Shown here one piece after another: positions 24,616-35,945 of a DNA stretch of 64,000 nt; position 1 is the first letter of the stretch, and each line of letters begins with the position of its first letter. This DNA is from Ceratopteris richardii (taxonomy: Eukaryota > Streptophyta > Polypodiopsida > Polypodiales > Pteridaceae). A program made the translations under genes and the position numbers. Under the pieces are notes generated by a model. That model was given only the letters and a program-made list of their open reading frames with translations. It ran no database searches and was not told where the DNA came from. The stretch is taken from positions 128,538,811-128,602,810 of the forward strand of contig CM035423.1 of NCBI GenBank assembly GCA_020310875.1, in the 5' to 3' direction.

Positions 24616-24704
24616 AAGGTTCATGTTGTATCAATACAATACAACTTCCTAAAGAAGATCTATGGATCTGTGAAGCTGTATTGTATTGATACAACATGAA
24701 CCTT
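24616..24704. repeat. 33-bp near-perfect inverted repeat (hairpin)
   Basis: Left arm 24616-24648 (AAGGTTCATGTTGTATCAAT...) and right arm 24672-24704 are reverse complements at 32 of 33 positions, around a 23-nt loop; weaker pairing extends ~15 bp outward on both sides. Either strand would fold into a stable stem. It could be a small foldback/MITE remnant or a small-RNA precursor; the sequence alone does not decide. Confidence 0.8.
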
Positions 24705-24745
24705 CTGTTAGATGATATACATTGTTGAACATTGTCATTGATCTT

Positions 24746-25219
24746 CACTTATTAATACCTTCTCAACCCTTGAATTATAAAAAAGAACATAAAACCTTTT
24801 CCAACACACTAGTTTTTAATTCACAATCATACAACACACATACACATGCACATACACATACACATACACACACACATACTATTGTGAAGTAAGAATCAAT
24901 ATTGATTCAAACAATCACAATACATTTTTTCTCACATACATATACACATGCACATACATACACACTTGCATACACGTACTTTCATGTGCACATACATACA
25001 CACATGCATACACGTACTTTCATGCACACATACATATATATACACACACACATATACACATATACATACAAAATCATACACAGACATAGACATATACACA
25101 TACACATACACATATAGATAGATACTTGCACACATACATACACACACATACATACACATATAGATACTTGCACATATACACACATACATATACACACAAA
25201 ATCATACACACACATAGAG

Positions 25220-25294
<75 letters not shown>

Positions 25295-25945
25295 TATAGA
25301 TACTTGCACATATACATACACACACATATACATACACATATAGATACTTGCACATAGACACACACATACATATATACATATACACACAAAATCATACACA
25401 CACATAGACATATACACATACACATACACATATAGATACTTGCACATATGCATACACACACATGCATACATACACATATGCATACACATGCATATGCATA
25501 CATACATAGATACATGCATAAAAACATATGCACATACATACACACATATGCATACACACACATACACACATATACACACACATATATACACATACACAAA
25601 TGCACACATATATGATATGCATATAGATACGTTTACAAATGCACACATAGCATATACACACATACACGTATAGATACTCGCACATATACACATATGCACA
25701 ACACATATACATATAGATACTTGCACATATACATACACACACATAGCCACACACACACATACACTCACATGCATAGAGACACACACATATGCATACATAC
25801 ACACATGCATATGTACATACTCACATACATACATACACACATGCATATGTATAAATACACTTATTAATACCTTCTCAACCCTTGAATTATAAAAAGAACA
25901 TAAAATCTTTTCCAACAATTGCAATAGTTTTTAATTCACAATAAT
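24746..25945 (+). repeat. ~85-bp direct repeat flanking a microsatellite
   Basis: CACTTATTAATACCTTCTCA... at 24746-24829 recurs at 25858-25945 with few differences (AAAAAAG vs AAAAAG, ACC vs ATC, and a small indel before AGTTTTTAATTCACAAT). The 1-kb microsatellite lies exactly between, so the unit was duplicated together with repeat expansion or unequal exchange. Confidence 0.82.
24834..25857. repeat. 1-kb compound (CA/TA)-rich microsatellite
   Basis: Almost pure alternating purine-pyrimidine sequence built from ACACAT, ACATAC and ACAT units, with recurring TATAGATACTTGCACATATACA modules about every 60-130 bp. It contains a perfect (CACATA)n run near 25210-25300. Long minus-strand frames of Met/Tyr/Val/Cys and a plus-strand His/Thr frame are artefacts of the repeat. 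Only 24881-24950 (a copy of the ~80-bp palindromic repeat) interrupts it. Confidence 0.93.
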
Positions 25946-26026
25946 ATGCACACATATACATGCACATACACAATCATATTAGATTTTCACTTACAATCAT
26001 ATAACATACATGCACATACACATACT

Positions 26027-26250
26027 ATTGTGAAGTAAAAATCAATATTGATTCAAACAATCACAATACATTTTTATTCACAATCATACACACACATACA
26101 TATACTCTTGTGAAGTAAGAATCAATGTTGAATCAAACAATCACAAAAGATTTCATTCATAATTATATACTCAAATACACATACATATACTATTGTAAAG
26201 TAAGAATCAATATTGATTCAAACAATCACAATACATGTTTACTCACAATC
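26027..26250 (+). repeat. Tandem ~80-85-bp repeats with an internal palindrome
   Basis: The unit ATTGTGAAGTAAGAATCAAT-ATTGATTCAAACAATCACAA starts at 26027, 26107 and 26192, with an extra copy at 24881 on the other side of the microsatellite. Each holds the palindrome AATCAATATTGATT (one copy mutated to AATCAATGTTGAATC) and is followed by a CA-rich tail. Period 80 and 85 bp. Confidence 0.85.
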
Positions 26251-29200
26251 AAATTACCATGCAAAAAGTATTCACTCATGTCTGAATAAGTTGATGTGGC
26301 ACCAAATAATTCGATCGAATAATGGGGGGTTGCCATAAAATTCCGTAATTATTCACGAATAAACGAATTGTCAAATAATGAATAATGTAACCTAGGTTCT
26401 TTCCATCTTCCCAAATGTCAGTCTTGATCTTTAGCAAGTAATGTAACTAATATCAAAGTACATTCATTTATCTACTTAGCAAACAAGTATACCCTTCTTT
26501 CTTGCAAATGCATGTTCTTGTATGAAAATTCATATGTTTTCATGCATATCTTGGCATGTTTTTGCATGCCCTAGAAGAGCTCAAGAATTTCTTGTGCTTT
26601 CATGCATGGACTTCATGCATCTATGTTGTCACAAACACACTACTCATGTTTCCTTTAAATATATGAACATACTAATGCACATGCTTGAGTGCATCAAAAA
26701 CTATTTCTAATAGTAAGGAAACTTGTGTTGTGCATTGAAAGCATTATTTGGATGGATGAATGCACAGATAGTCATTCATTTTCATGCATGAAGTGGAAAA
26801 AATGATTAATAGATGCAAGTGAGTGCTTCATGTGTTTTCCAATACAAATATGCTTGCCTATTTTGCTTTAATAATTTCTTAAAATTCACATAAACATTAC
26901 CAAAGTGAAAACTTATACCATGCTTCAATGATAAATAGATGCAATCCATATGAAAGCAAAGATCAAAGCAAGTATTGAAATCAAGCATGAAATTTGAAAA
27001 TACTTCGCTTGGATAGATAGCTACGTCCTTCCATTGATCTTCAAGAAGAGCCATTCTCCATCCTCATTACCTTCAATCTCCTTGCTTCATGTCCTTTACT
27101 CTTCTCTTGGTTGAAAAGCTTTTCGAGTTGTTGAAGTCTGATGCTTTTCACTTGAAGTAGAAAGGTCGTTCATGGTCCAATTGTGGAGCATGGTTTTCAT
27201 CTCTTTAATTCATCAATAGAATATGTCTTGTAGAATGAAATTTTGAGTTTGGATAAAACATCTAACTCAGATGTTGCTACTATGGCTCACTGTCATTCAA
27301 AATACATTGACCTATAACTCAATTAGAGGACTAATATGTCCAATCCGAGCATTAAGATCCTAGTAGGATGTAGGAAAGAAATATTCCATCACAATTGTCA
27401 ACTCAACTTCAATGAGACCAAAACAAATTCTAAATAAGTTTCATAATTATCCAACTTGGGACACTGAAGTCTTGAACTTGATCTTTGAACTTGGACTTGA
27501 GATTGAGCACCCATCACTAAAAGTATGATGTCACACACCATCATGTACTCACTTCCGCTTTATGTAAACTTTCCTAAGTTTAAAATCTTGTGCTAGAAAT
27601 CAATCTATATGCAGATTTCTAATAACTTTGAGTATATGTACAACTAAACACCTTACTCCAAGGTTTGAACATTTCATGCCATACTATGCAGCAAAGCATA
27701 AAATATTACTTTGGGATCTTCAAGCTTAAGATCCTTTAAGAAAAATACTAATCTCAAATTCAACCTCTTTAGTCCTTGGGAATCACTTGACCCCTTTGAG
27801 ATTTTAGGGTATCACTTTAATAATCAATATTGGAAACCTCTTACAAAGACTCAATCCAATCCTACTTAAGACTCTATACTTAAGATGTACCTTTTTTCTC
27901 ATCTCATGAGTCATTCACGATCTTATTGCCAAAAAGTTGGCAAAATCAATAGTAGTTTCAATAACAACTACTTGGATAATCTTAATCCAATTCTAGCAGT
28001 TTCCTATTAGCTGATAATGATAAATACTTTAGTCTTCATCTTAAGATCTCAAAATCTCTTCAAGATTGATACACCTTTGGATATACCAATCATATGGCTT
28101 AGGTACCATATTCTTTTGTTTGGGGCTTACCTACAAACTACTTGAGTAACTTAACTCTCTTCTTTACTCCTATTTGGCTTGAAAATTTTTCTTAGCCTTA
28201 ACACATCTCAACCCTTTAGGGCCTCTAACTAACTTGGATGATTGTTTATAATTGCCAAATTGCACTTTGGAATTAGCTATTAATTCTTTTGGAGGGAGTT
28301 TATGACAAAAAGGTACTTGTCCTTTATCCTCTTTGGAATTATTCCAAGACTAGTGGATAAACTCTCTTTTAAGTGAGATCTTTAAGGTTAACTCTTAACC
28401 TTCTTGGAATAAGAATAAATGATACTTATTATTATGGTATACTAAGAAGGTACTTATCACTAAGAAGATACTTATCTATTAATGTTTTCTTTTATTCTTA
28501 TTTTCTTGTCCTAACTACTAGATTTAGAGTTGACTTACTCTTTTTCATGTGTGTTGCATAATTTTAACACATAAATAGCTTATGTCATGATGGTGCATCT
28601 ATGAATGATGATGAAATAATTGGTGAACTATGCATGTGAATGTGCGCGTGCATCTAGCCATGTTAATCCTCTCTAATGCACTCATTCCCTTGAACAAATA
28701 ATAACATCAAGTTGAGGTTTGAGGTAGGCATCATTCACCTCCTCATCAAAGTATAACCAAATGGTTGAGATAGGTTCTACTCGCCTCCTTGATTTACACA
28801 ATACAATGAATTTGGTCTCCCTTTGGGTGAAACCAATACAAGAATAATGTATGCATACAAATCGCATGGTTAAAAAATTTATGATAAATAATATTCTAAC
28901 GCAAACCAATGCATTCTAGAAGCTTCAAGAATCCATACACTTCCTCACCAAGTTCGTAAGTGAAATAATATGAGGAAGATCTCAAAAGAATTTGCCAACT
29001 TTATTTTTGCAATTGTTAAGAGGTGAATTTTGAGAACAAATTCTTTGCCCAATCCCCCTAAATCCTCCATTTTTAGTGATATTTATGTCATTGGAAATTT
29101 TGAAAGATGATCTTATTAGCTTTCTAATAAGTCAAAATTTATTGAAAACAAGCACTCCCGCAAAGAGAAGCATGTATTTGAAGTTGACTAGCTATTAGAC

Positions 29201-29957
29201 AGTCATCGGTTGGAAGTATTGTTTGGAGTGGCTACTTTGGATGCTCCCCAAAGAAAATTTGGAGATAGATTCTTAACTTTGAAGCCATATGCTTGTAGAG
29301 CAAGCTTCAAAGAAATTTGGATAACATATGATGCTTCAAAAAAAGGTGCAAAAATGCCATTTTACACGATTTTCACTTTTCATTATTATGTTGCTTACTA
29401 TGCTCTTTCATATATGCTTTTACTTCAAGCATGTAAGCATTGATCCTTATGAAAAACGCACTTCAAATACTTCATTCTTTATGCATCTTGAGATACTGTT
29501 TTCTTCATATGCTCATCCTATAGATGCGAGAAAAGGAAATAAAACATCTAAATAAGAGGAAAAGTGGATACTTTATTTTTTAGCTTAATGGAGATAAACC
29601 ATTAGATTGAATCCTCTCTTGGGCTTTTCCCCCTCCAAAGTAGAAAAACGTACTCCAATGGCATGCTTTGTCCTTTCTTGAATCCCTAGAAAATCACATG
29701 GGCTTCTTTGCAATGCATGTGTAGGAAAAAAAATATAGGTTCTCTCTCATTTCTCTCTCCTTGAACTTCTAAAGTATCTTTAAAATGGAGTTAGAAGAGC
29801 TCTCGGGTACATTTTTTATAGAAAAATAAAGTATAGAAGAAGTGGCTCTCGATTGCTCACACTTTGTGTAGGGTAGATCCAATAATCCAATAATTTAGAA
29901 AGTAAAAAAGGGCTACAATATAGTGAATTATTGCTGCATGATAGGAAACCATAATTT
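26251..29957. other. 3.7 kb without a recognised gene
   Basis: AT-rich sequence with only short frames (up to 82 codons) and no domain I recognise on either strand. No LTR ends, PBS or poly(A) tail stands out. It may be very old element debris or genuine intergenic sequence. Confidence 0.45.
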
Positions 29958-30126
29958 GATCGGTGTAGTCTAGTAGGCATAGTGTACTGGTTGATGCTTT
30001 AAAATATCTTGGAGGATGTCCCGAATTCAATATATGGCTGGACATATCCATGAGATCTATTAGCTAATGGGTGCATATACCTTAGGAGTTTGGTTGTGTG
30101 TTCTTTTCCAATTCATTCTACATTCA

Positions 30127-30151
30127 AATAATAATAATAATAATAATAATA
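30127..30151 (+). repeat. (AAT)8 simple repeat
   Basis: About eight AAT units just before the LINE ORF1 region. It is either part of the LINE leader or the 3' tail of a tRNA-derived element occupying 29966-30151. Confidence 0.85.
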
Positions 30152-30378
30152 AAAACAAGAAGATGGTAGGGGATTTGAGTGAGGAGCCTCTAAGCTAGGG
30201 TTTCTCTCTCCCATCTTTGTTTTGCTATGTCGTTGTGATCATTTTGCAAAGCTTTCCTCACGTCTGGTTGTCCTTGCCTGTTTTATCTAGCTGATTCTTT
30301 GTGCTCCCTTATGTCTCCCCTAGAAAGGGGAGACCATGACAACACAAAGCTCTGGTCAAGGATATCACACATGCGCAG

Positions 30379-31250
30379 ATGGAGTTGGATTCCAACATTG
30401 AAGGAAAGGTCCCTCCTCCTATGTATGAAGGTCAAGATGCTTTTGATACGTTGGCCAAGGTTAGATCATATGCAGATATGGCCAAAGGCCACTTTGGTGG
30501 TAGTTATTCAAGTGCTAGAACTTCTTGAAGTATGTCTAACCCTTTGTTTAGGTTCAATATTAAAGGTAAACAAAAAGTTGATCATAAACCACACCAAATT
30601 ATTATGGACCCTGCACCTTCAGAGGATGATAATGTTATTCTAGTTATAGATCATTCCTCCTTTGATGTTTGGCAAACCGAACTAAGTGAGAAGGTTGTTA
30701 AAGGACTTTTTCATGGGCCTATGCCCATGCAAGAAACCCTAAAATCTTGGATCAGCTTAAATTGGGAATCTAGGGGGTTATTTGTCAAACATATTCAACA
30801 TCTCCCTAATAATTACGTTTTGCTCTTTTTTGATGACTCCAATAGTGCTCTTCAAGTTATATTTGAAAGACAGTGGCTCCCTAAAAGTACTCCCATATCA
30901 TTTTCAAAATGGTTTGTGGGCTTTAACCCCCATTGCCTTAAACCCACTAAAATCCCCATTTGGATTGATTTTCATCATCTCCATGTCAAATTTTTCCCTT
31001 GGTTGGAAAAACTTGGCAACAGTTTGGGGAGAGTCCTAGGTCAAAAGTCCAGAAGTGGGAGCATGAACCCCACATGGGATCCCTAGATCGTGTTAGAGAT
31101 TGACATCTCTAAGCCCATAAAGTCCTCAATCAATATTAAAGACTCTAATGGTAAGAAGCTTCATGATAAAAAAATCCTCTACAAGAATCTCCCCAATGCT
31201 TGTTCAAGTGCTATAAGCAAGGTCACTTAATGAAGGATTGTCCTCCTTTA
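30379..31250 (+). pseudogene. LINE ORF1 (DUF4283-like, zinc knuckle)
   Basis: A frame starting at ATG 30379 (MELDSNIEGKVPPPMYEGQD) runs through one TGA at 30526 and continues to 31086. It carries the DUF4283-type fold: VKGLFHGPMPMQETLKSW, FVKHIQHLPNNYVLLFFDDS, then IPIWIDFHHLHVKFFPWLEK. Past a TAG (31084-31086) the typical EIDISKPIKSSINI segment follows, then a frame-shifted zinc knuckle with an extra residue (CLFKCYKQGHLMKDC, ~31198-31242). ORF1 proteins bind LINE RNA. Broken by at least two stops and a frameshift. Confidence 0.82.
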
Positions 31251-31674
31251 AATAATGTTGTCAATGCTACGGCTATAGGTACACATGAAGACCCAATGAA
31301 GAAATTGATTTCTACTTCAGTAAATCATTCCCTCTAGGTAAGGCTAACAATTCCACCCACAAATCATCATAGAAGAAGGTGGTAAGCTTTACAACTCCTT
31401 TGATGTGCTTCTTGAGGAGGTCTGTAGTCCCTTTGAAATAGTTGATGACAATGTAGATTCTGAAAATGATAACCAAAAGGAAAAATCCCAACCTAATGTT
31501 CAAGTGAAAACTCTAAATGACATAACCTCAGGATCAAATTCGCCAGGCTGCAACTTTGTGGCAAACAAAGGTGAAAATGGTGAAAATTCTGGCTAGAGTA
31601 CTATTGGTAAAAAGAAACTATCAATACAATTGTCTCTTTTATGCGTGTGTCTTCTAACCAAAGCCCTCTTAGAA

Positions 31675-34600
31675 AGCAGTGCTGGACTAAAATAAAGGAC
31701 CTTGATGGCCCCATTATCCTAGTGGGAGACTTCAACATGGTTGCTTCTATCCTTGATAGGTTTGACAATAAGGGGTCCACGGTGAGTGGTACTAAGAAAA
31801 GTAGCTAGTTTGATCTTGTAAACAAACATGAACTCCTTGATTTCTCCCAAAACACGGGGTTTTCTTGGAACAAAACATAGCAAGATGATAAGTACACGCT
31901 TAGACAGAGCTTACATAAACATGTCCCTCTCTCATGAGTTCTGGGAAATTAATTGTGGTCTTGAGAATTCCTTCCTACTTTCTAACCACAATCCACTCTC
32001 TATTACTCTCAAAAGAGGTTCCCCCATGTTTAGGTCTGGTTGGCCCCATTTTGATGCTAATTTCCTCAACATCCCTAGTTTTGTCCTAAGACTCCAAGAA
32101 ACCATTGCCTTTTGCTTTTCCCTCCACACCTCCCCATCCTATTGTTGGGAGAAGGCTATGAAAGAAATAAAAAAGCCTTTTACCTATTACAAGAACTTCA
32201 CTAAAGCTCTAAGATCTCATAGGAGGAAGAAAATTGAAGACAAGATTGCTAGGCTAGATGAGAATAGACCCTCTAATTGTCTTCTTGAGCTCCAAAACAA
32301 GTTAAGAATGAATAGTACCTTGAAGCTAATATGGCTTTTTTCCTCCTCAAGAGAGTTTTGGGATGAGAAACTGGATATTCCTAATAAGTGGATGTATTCC
32401 TTGCTTAGAATAAAGAAACTGTGTGATTATATCCCCTTGTTAGCCAAGAGGCATGGTGCATTGCTATTGACACTAAGAAAATTTACAGGAGGCCCTTGGC
32501 TTTTGTATGGATGTTTTCTCTAGTACTCCCAAGTGGGGGGAGTGTATCCAAAGAGCCAAAGCTTCTATTGCCATAAAGAGAAAAAAGATGATCTCTCAAA
32601 GCATGGATAAACCATATATAAGAAAAAAGATGATCTGCTCTTAATCACAAAGAGGTGTCTACTAAAGGTTCCCTTCTTGTCCATATGAACATTGGAGTGA
32701 TAAGAATCATTCACAAAAAAGGTGTCAATGATAACTTGAACAATTAGAGACCTATCACCTGTCAAACCACAATCTAAAAAATCTTTGCTTCCACTCTCTC
32801 CAAGAGGTTGAGCCCCATTATGAACTAGATTATCCTCCTTGAGCGAAAAGGCATCATTAAAGGAAGATTCCTCTTAGATGCTATTATCTCTTTGTGGGAA
32901 GGGTTTTATCGTGCTATTGAGATGAATCAAGATTTTTGTTTTCTCAAAGTTGACTTTGATGAAGCGTATGATAGAATGGAATGGGACTTTATTTTTTAGT
33001 CTCACAACGATATTGGGTTGGGGAAAAGATTCATTAGATATGTTGGCACCCTATTCCTCCATGATCACCTCACTAAACCCTTTAGAATTTATAGATCCAA
33101 TAGAAAAGGCTTCCTTTTAGCTCCCCTCCTTTTTTCCATTGCTATTAAAGCCTTCATCTGGTTAGTCAAAGATGCTATGGATAAAGGGGAAATCAAAGAC
33201 ATCTTTATTTCCAACTCTTCTTCTCAACTTGGGCTCCAAATGTTAGTTGATGACACTAACATGTGCATTAATGCTAATCCAAAATCTAGTGAATGTTTTT
33301 TGGATTGTCTTCACCTCTTTTGTTTAGCAAGTGGGTCTAAAATCAACCATAAGAAAATTGGGTTCAAAGCTTCAAATAATGTTATTCCTGCTTGTGTTTC
33401 TAACATTGGGTGTGAAGTGATGCACGAAGATGTAGTCTTGAGACTTCTTAGAATTCCAATGGGCTTCAAAGTTTCTTTTCAATAAATATGAGATTGGTTT
33501 GTAAGTAAACTTAGAGAAACGTCTTCAAATGGTATAATGCTTTCTCTTCCCTTGCTCACAGAGTGTTTGTTCTGAAGCATTTTATTTTACCTTGTTTCAT
33601 TTACTTTATTTCATGTTGGTTGCCTTCTAGAAAACAACTTGCTCATATAATAAGTCTTGCAAGAAGATTTCTTTGGGGTGGAAGTGATTAAGTGAGTAAA
33701 GCCAACAAAGTGTCTTGGAAGATATGTTGCTTGCCCAAGCAGGAGGGTGGATTGGGAATACAGTGCCCTATTAAAATGGCTCATAACTTGGCAGTTGAAT
33801 GGATTGTGAGAAGCATTGGATCAAATGATTTTTGTTTTGTCCTTATCAAAAGAAAGTTACATTTGTTTTATGCTCATAATTACAAGTCTTGGTCTAACAA
33901 CGTAGTGATCTAACTTGCAAGTATAGTAGAAGTCTTGGGTGAAGGTTGAAAGTTGTTATGTTTCCAACAAGGATTTCCTCTCCAACCCTAATTTCTTTGT
34001 CCAAGAATCTCCCAAGCATGGCTGGATTAGATTTTTCAAACAAGGTTTTAGAAGATGGTAGGATTTCTTCTAAGGAGGAGAAATGGCGATTGATCAATTT
34101 TTGCTTTCAATTTCTAATTTGTCTCAATCTTGCTTCTAAGTGTTAATTGAAGCTAAAAGACAATGGATTCAAAAACTGGATTGTTTTAGCAGTAAACCCT
34201 TGAGTCTGCATCAAGTTGCTCTAGACATGCATGGTTTCTTCAAAAAACAAAAGGGTAGCATTGCTAAGATCATTGCCAAACTAAACATTAGATGGCAAGT
34301 CAACTCTTCTAATCAGCAGTAAAGATACATATTCATTTGTATTTAGGCCTTTCTTCTCAATGTCAAACACTCATTATTACAATGGCTTCTTCTTCATAAT
34401 GGTCTCTTGATTGGCACTAAAGCCAAGTGAATTAAATAGATGATGGTAGGTGCTCATTCTGTGGCATGGAGGGAGACATTTCCCATTTCTTTTGGCATTG
34501 TTGGCATACCAAGTCTTTTTGGCAGGTGTTATACCCTTTCTCCATCTAAAAGCTCCTCCTCAACCAGATTCCAAAGAATATCTACGTGGTTGTTGCAAAC

Positions 34601-34896
34601 ACAAGGACCTGCTTCTCTTGCATCAATGGACAAGCCCTATTCTGTGTCACATATGGTCCAGTAAGAACAATAAAAAGTATGACAATGGCAAAAGGAACTT
34701 CTTATATTCTCTCATGAAGGCCCTTCTCAAATCTAGTCTCAAGTTTACCCAATCTATGTCTAATGCCCTTTGTGATAATAGTAAAATCTTAGAAGTCCTC
34801 TACGCTTATCATCCTAATAAATGGAGAGATGTACCAGACTCCTCATACTCATCTCATAGGATCTTGATGCATCTTTCTATCCTAGACCGAATGTAA
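31675..34896 (+). pseudogene. LINE ORF2: endonuclease, reverse transcriptase, zf-RVT
   Basis: The endonuclease end is recognisable as ILVGDFNMVASILDRFDNKG (31714-31773) and FSWNKT; DRAYINMSLSHEFW and SNHNPLSITLKRG follow (31888-32020). RT motifs: VDFDEAYDRMEWDF (32950-32990), FRIYRSNRKGFLLAPLLFSI (33084-33143) and LVDDTNMCIN (33247-33276), where the usual FADD reads LVDD. Later blocks: RRFLWGG and VSWKICCLPKQEGGLGI (33713-33760), and a zf-RVT-type motif CSFCGMEGDISHFFWHC (34450-34500). Stops and frameshifts occur throughout, including between every pair of these blocks. Confidence 0.88.
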
Positions 34897-35020
34897 CTAG
34901 TGGCATACATGTTTCTTTGGGTCTTGCCTAGTTTGGTTGTTTCTTTGGCCTGAAATGGATGCTTGCCCCTGCACTTATGTAATCTTCCATTATTTAATTT
35001 AGTTCTCTTTTTGCTGCTTC

Positions 35021-35043
35021 AAAAAAAAAAAAAAAAAAAAAAA
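35021..35043 (+). other. Poly(A) tail of the LINE
   Basis: Twenty-three uninterrupted A residues end the LINE 3' UTR and are followed directly by the candidate target duplication GATCGGTG. Its perfect state is notable next to heavily mutated coding sequence. Confidence 0.88.
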
Positions 35044-35225
35044 GATCGGTGATGTTTCAGACTTGCGGATACAACACGGTCTCAGCGGGTGACGACAAAG
35101 AATCGACTTAAAACAGACCAAAACGACGCCCGTCGAACACCACAATCGATTTTGATTTTATAACAAAAACAATTTTATTTTGCTGAAATTACGCTCATCG
35201 ATTGCGGAATCCAGAAACGGCCGTC

Positions 35226-35945
35226 GGCTACCATTTCGCGACGACTGTCGGTGGCTCACGGGAATGATAATGACCAAAAATAGACTCCGGCAAGGGTGGC
35301 AAATTGGGATCATGAAGGTACCCATAAAAGGCAAATGCCCTCGGCGCAAGCTCACTGCATGACATGGGGTACAGGAAATTGGCGCAAGATGGGGCATGAC
35401 AATCAATCAGTAGATTGAGTATGATAAAGGGCTACCATTTTGCGATGACTGTCGGTGGCTCGTGGAATCGTAATGACCAAACTAGACTCCGGCAAGGGTG
35501 GCATAGGATCCTGAAGGAGCCCATCAAAGGCAAATGAACTCGGCGCAAGTTCACTGCATCACAATGGGGCATAGGAAATTGACGCAAGATAGTGCATGGC
35601 AATCAATCAGTAGATTGCGTCTGATAAAGTACTACCATTTGCGCATGGCAATCAATCAGTAGATTGTGTATGATAAAGGACTACCATTTCGCGATGACTC
35701 TCGGTGGCGCACGGAATGATAATGACCAAAAAAGACTACGGCAACGGTCGCAAAGGATCATGAAGGAGCCCATAAAAGGCAGACGACCTCGGCGCAAGTT
35801 CACTGCATCACATAGAGCATAGGAAATTTGCGCAAGATAGCGCATGGCGTCAACCAGTAGATAACAAGGTAAGACCCTAGCATAGAAGATTTGCGCAAGA
35901 TAGCACATGGCAATCAACCAGTAGATAACCAAGCTAAGACCCTAT
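35226..35945. repeat. Tandem repeat, units of ~204-249 bp
   Basis: Units begin GGCTACCATTTCGCGACGAC (35226), GGCTACCATTTTGCGATGAC (35430) and GACTACCATTTCGCGATGAC (35679), each continuing with TGTCGGTGGCTC, TAATGACCAAA, GAAGG-CCCATAAAAGGCA, CTCGGCGCAAG and GGCAATCAATCAGTAGATT. The second unit is longer through a 45-bp internal duplication (AATCAATCAGTAGATTG...TACTACCATTTGCGCATGGC). A partial fourth unit follows (35873-35945). It is richer in CG than its surroundings and starts ~180 bp after the LINE tail. I do not recognise the family. Confidence 0.88.

Larger units (their letters stand above)
29966..35043 (+). mobile_element. Decayed L1-type LINE with poly(A) tail
   Basis: The 3' end is a 23-nt poly(A) tail (35021-35043). 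The 8-mer GATCGGTG follows it at 35044-35051 and recurs at 29958-29965, upstream of the coding region, as expected for a target-site duplication. Inside are an ORF1 with DUF4283/zinc-knuckle character and an ORF2 with AP-endonuclease, RT and a zf-RVT-type motif, in the order of plant L1 elements. A length near 5.1 kb is plausible for a nearly full-length copy. The 5' limit is less sure, because 29966-30151 could be a separate small element ending in (AAT)n. Confidence 0.75.

Noticed and set aside
24932-25924. Several long minus-strand frames rich in Met, Tyr, Val and Cys (up to 240 codons)
   Set aside because: They are translations of the CA/TA microsatellite, where stop codons are rare in some frames; no gene.
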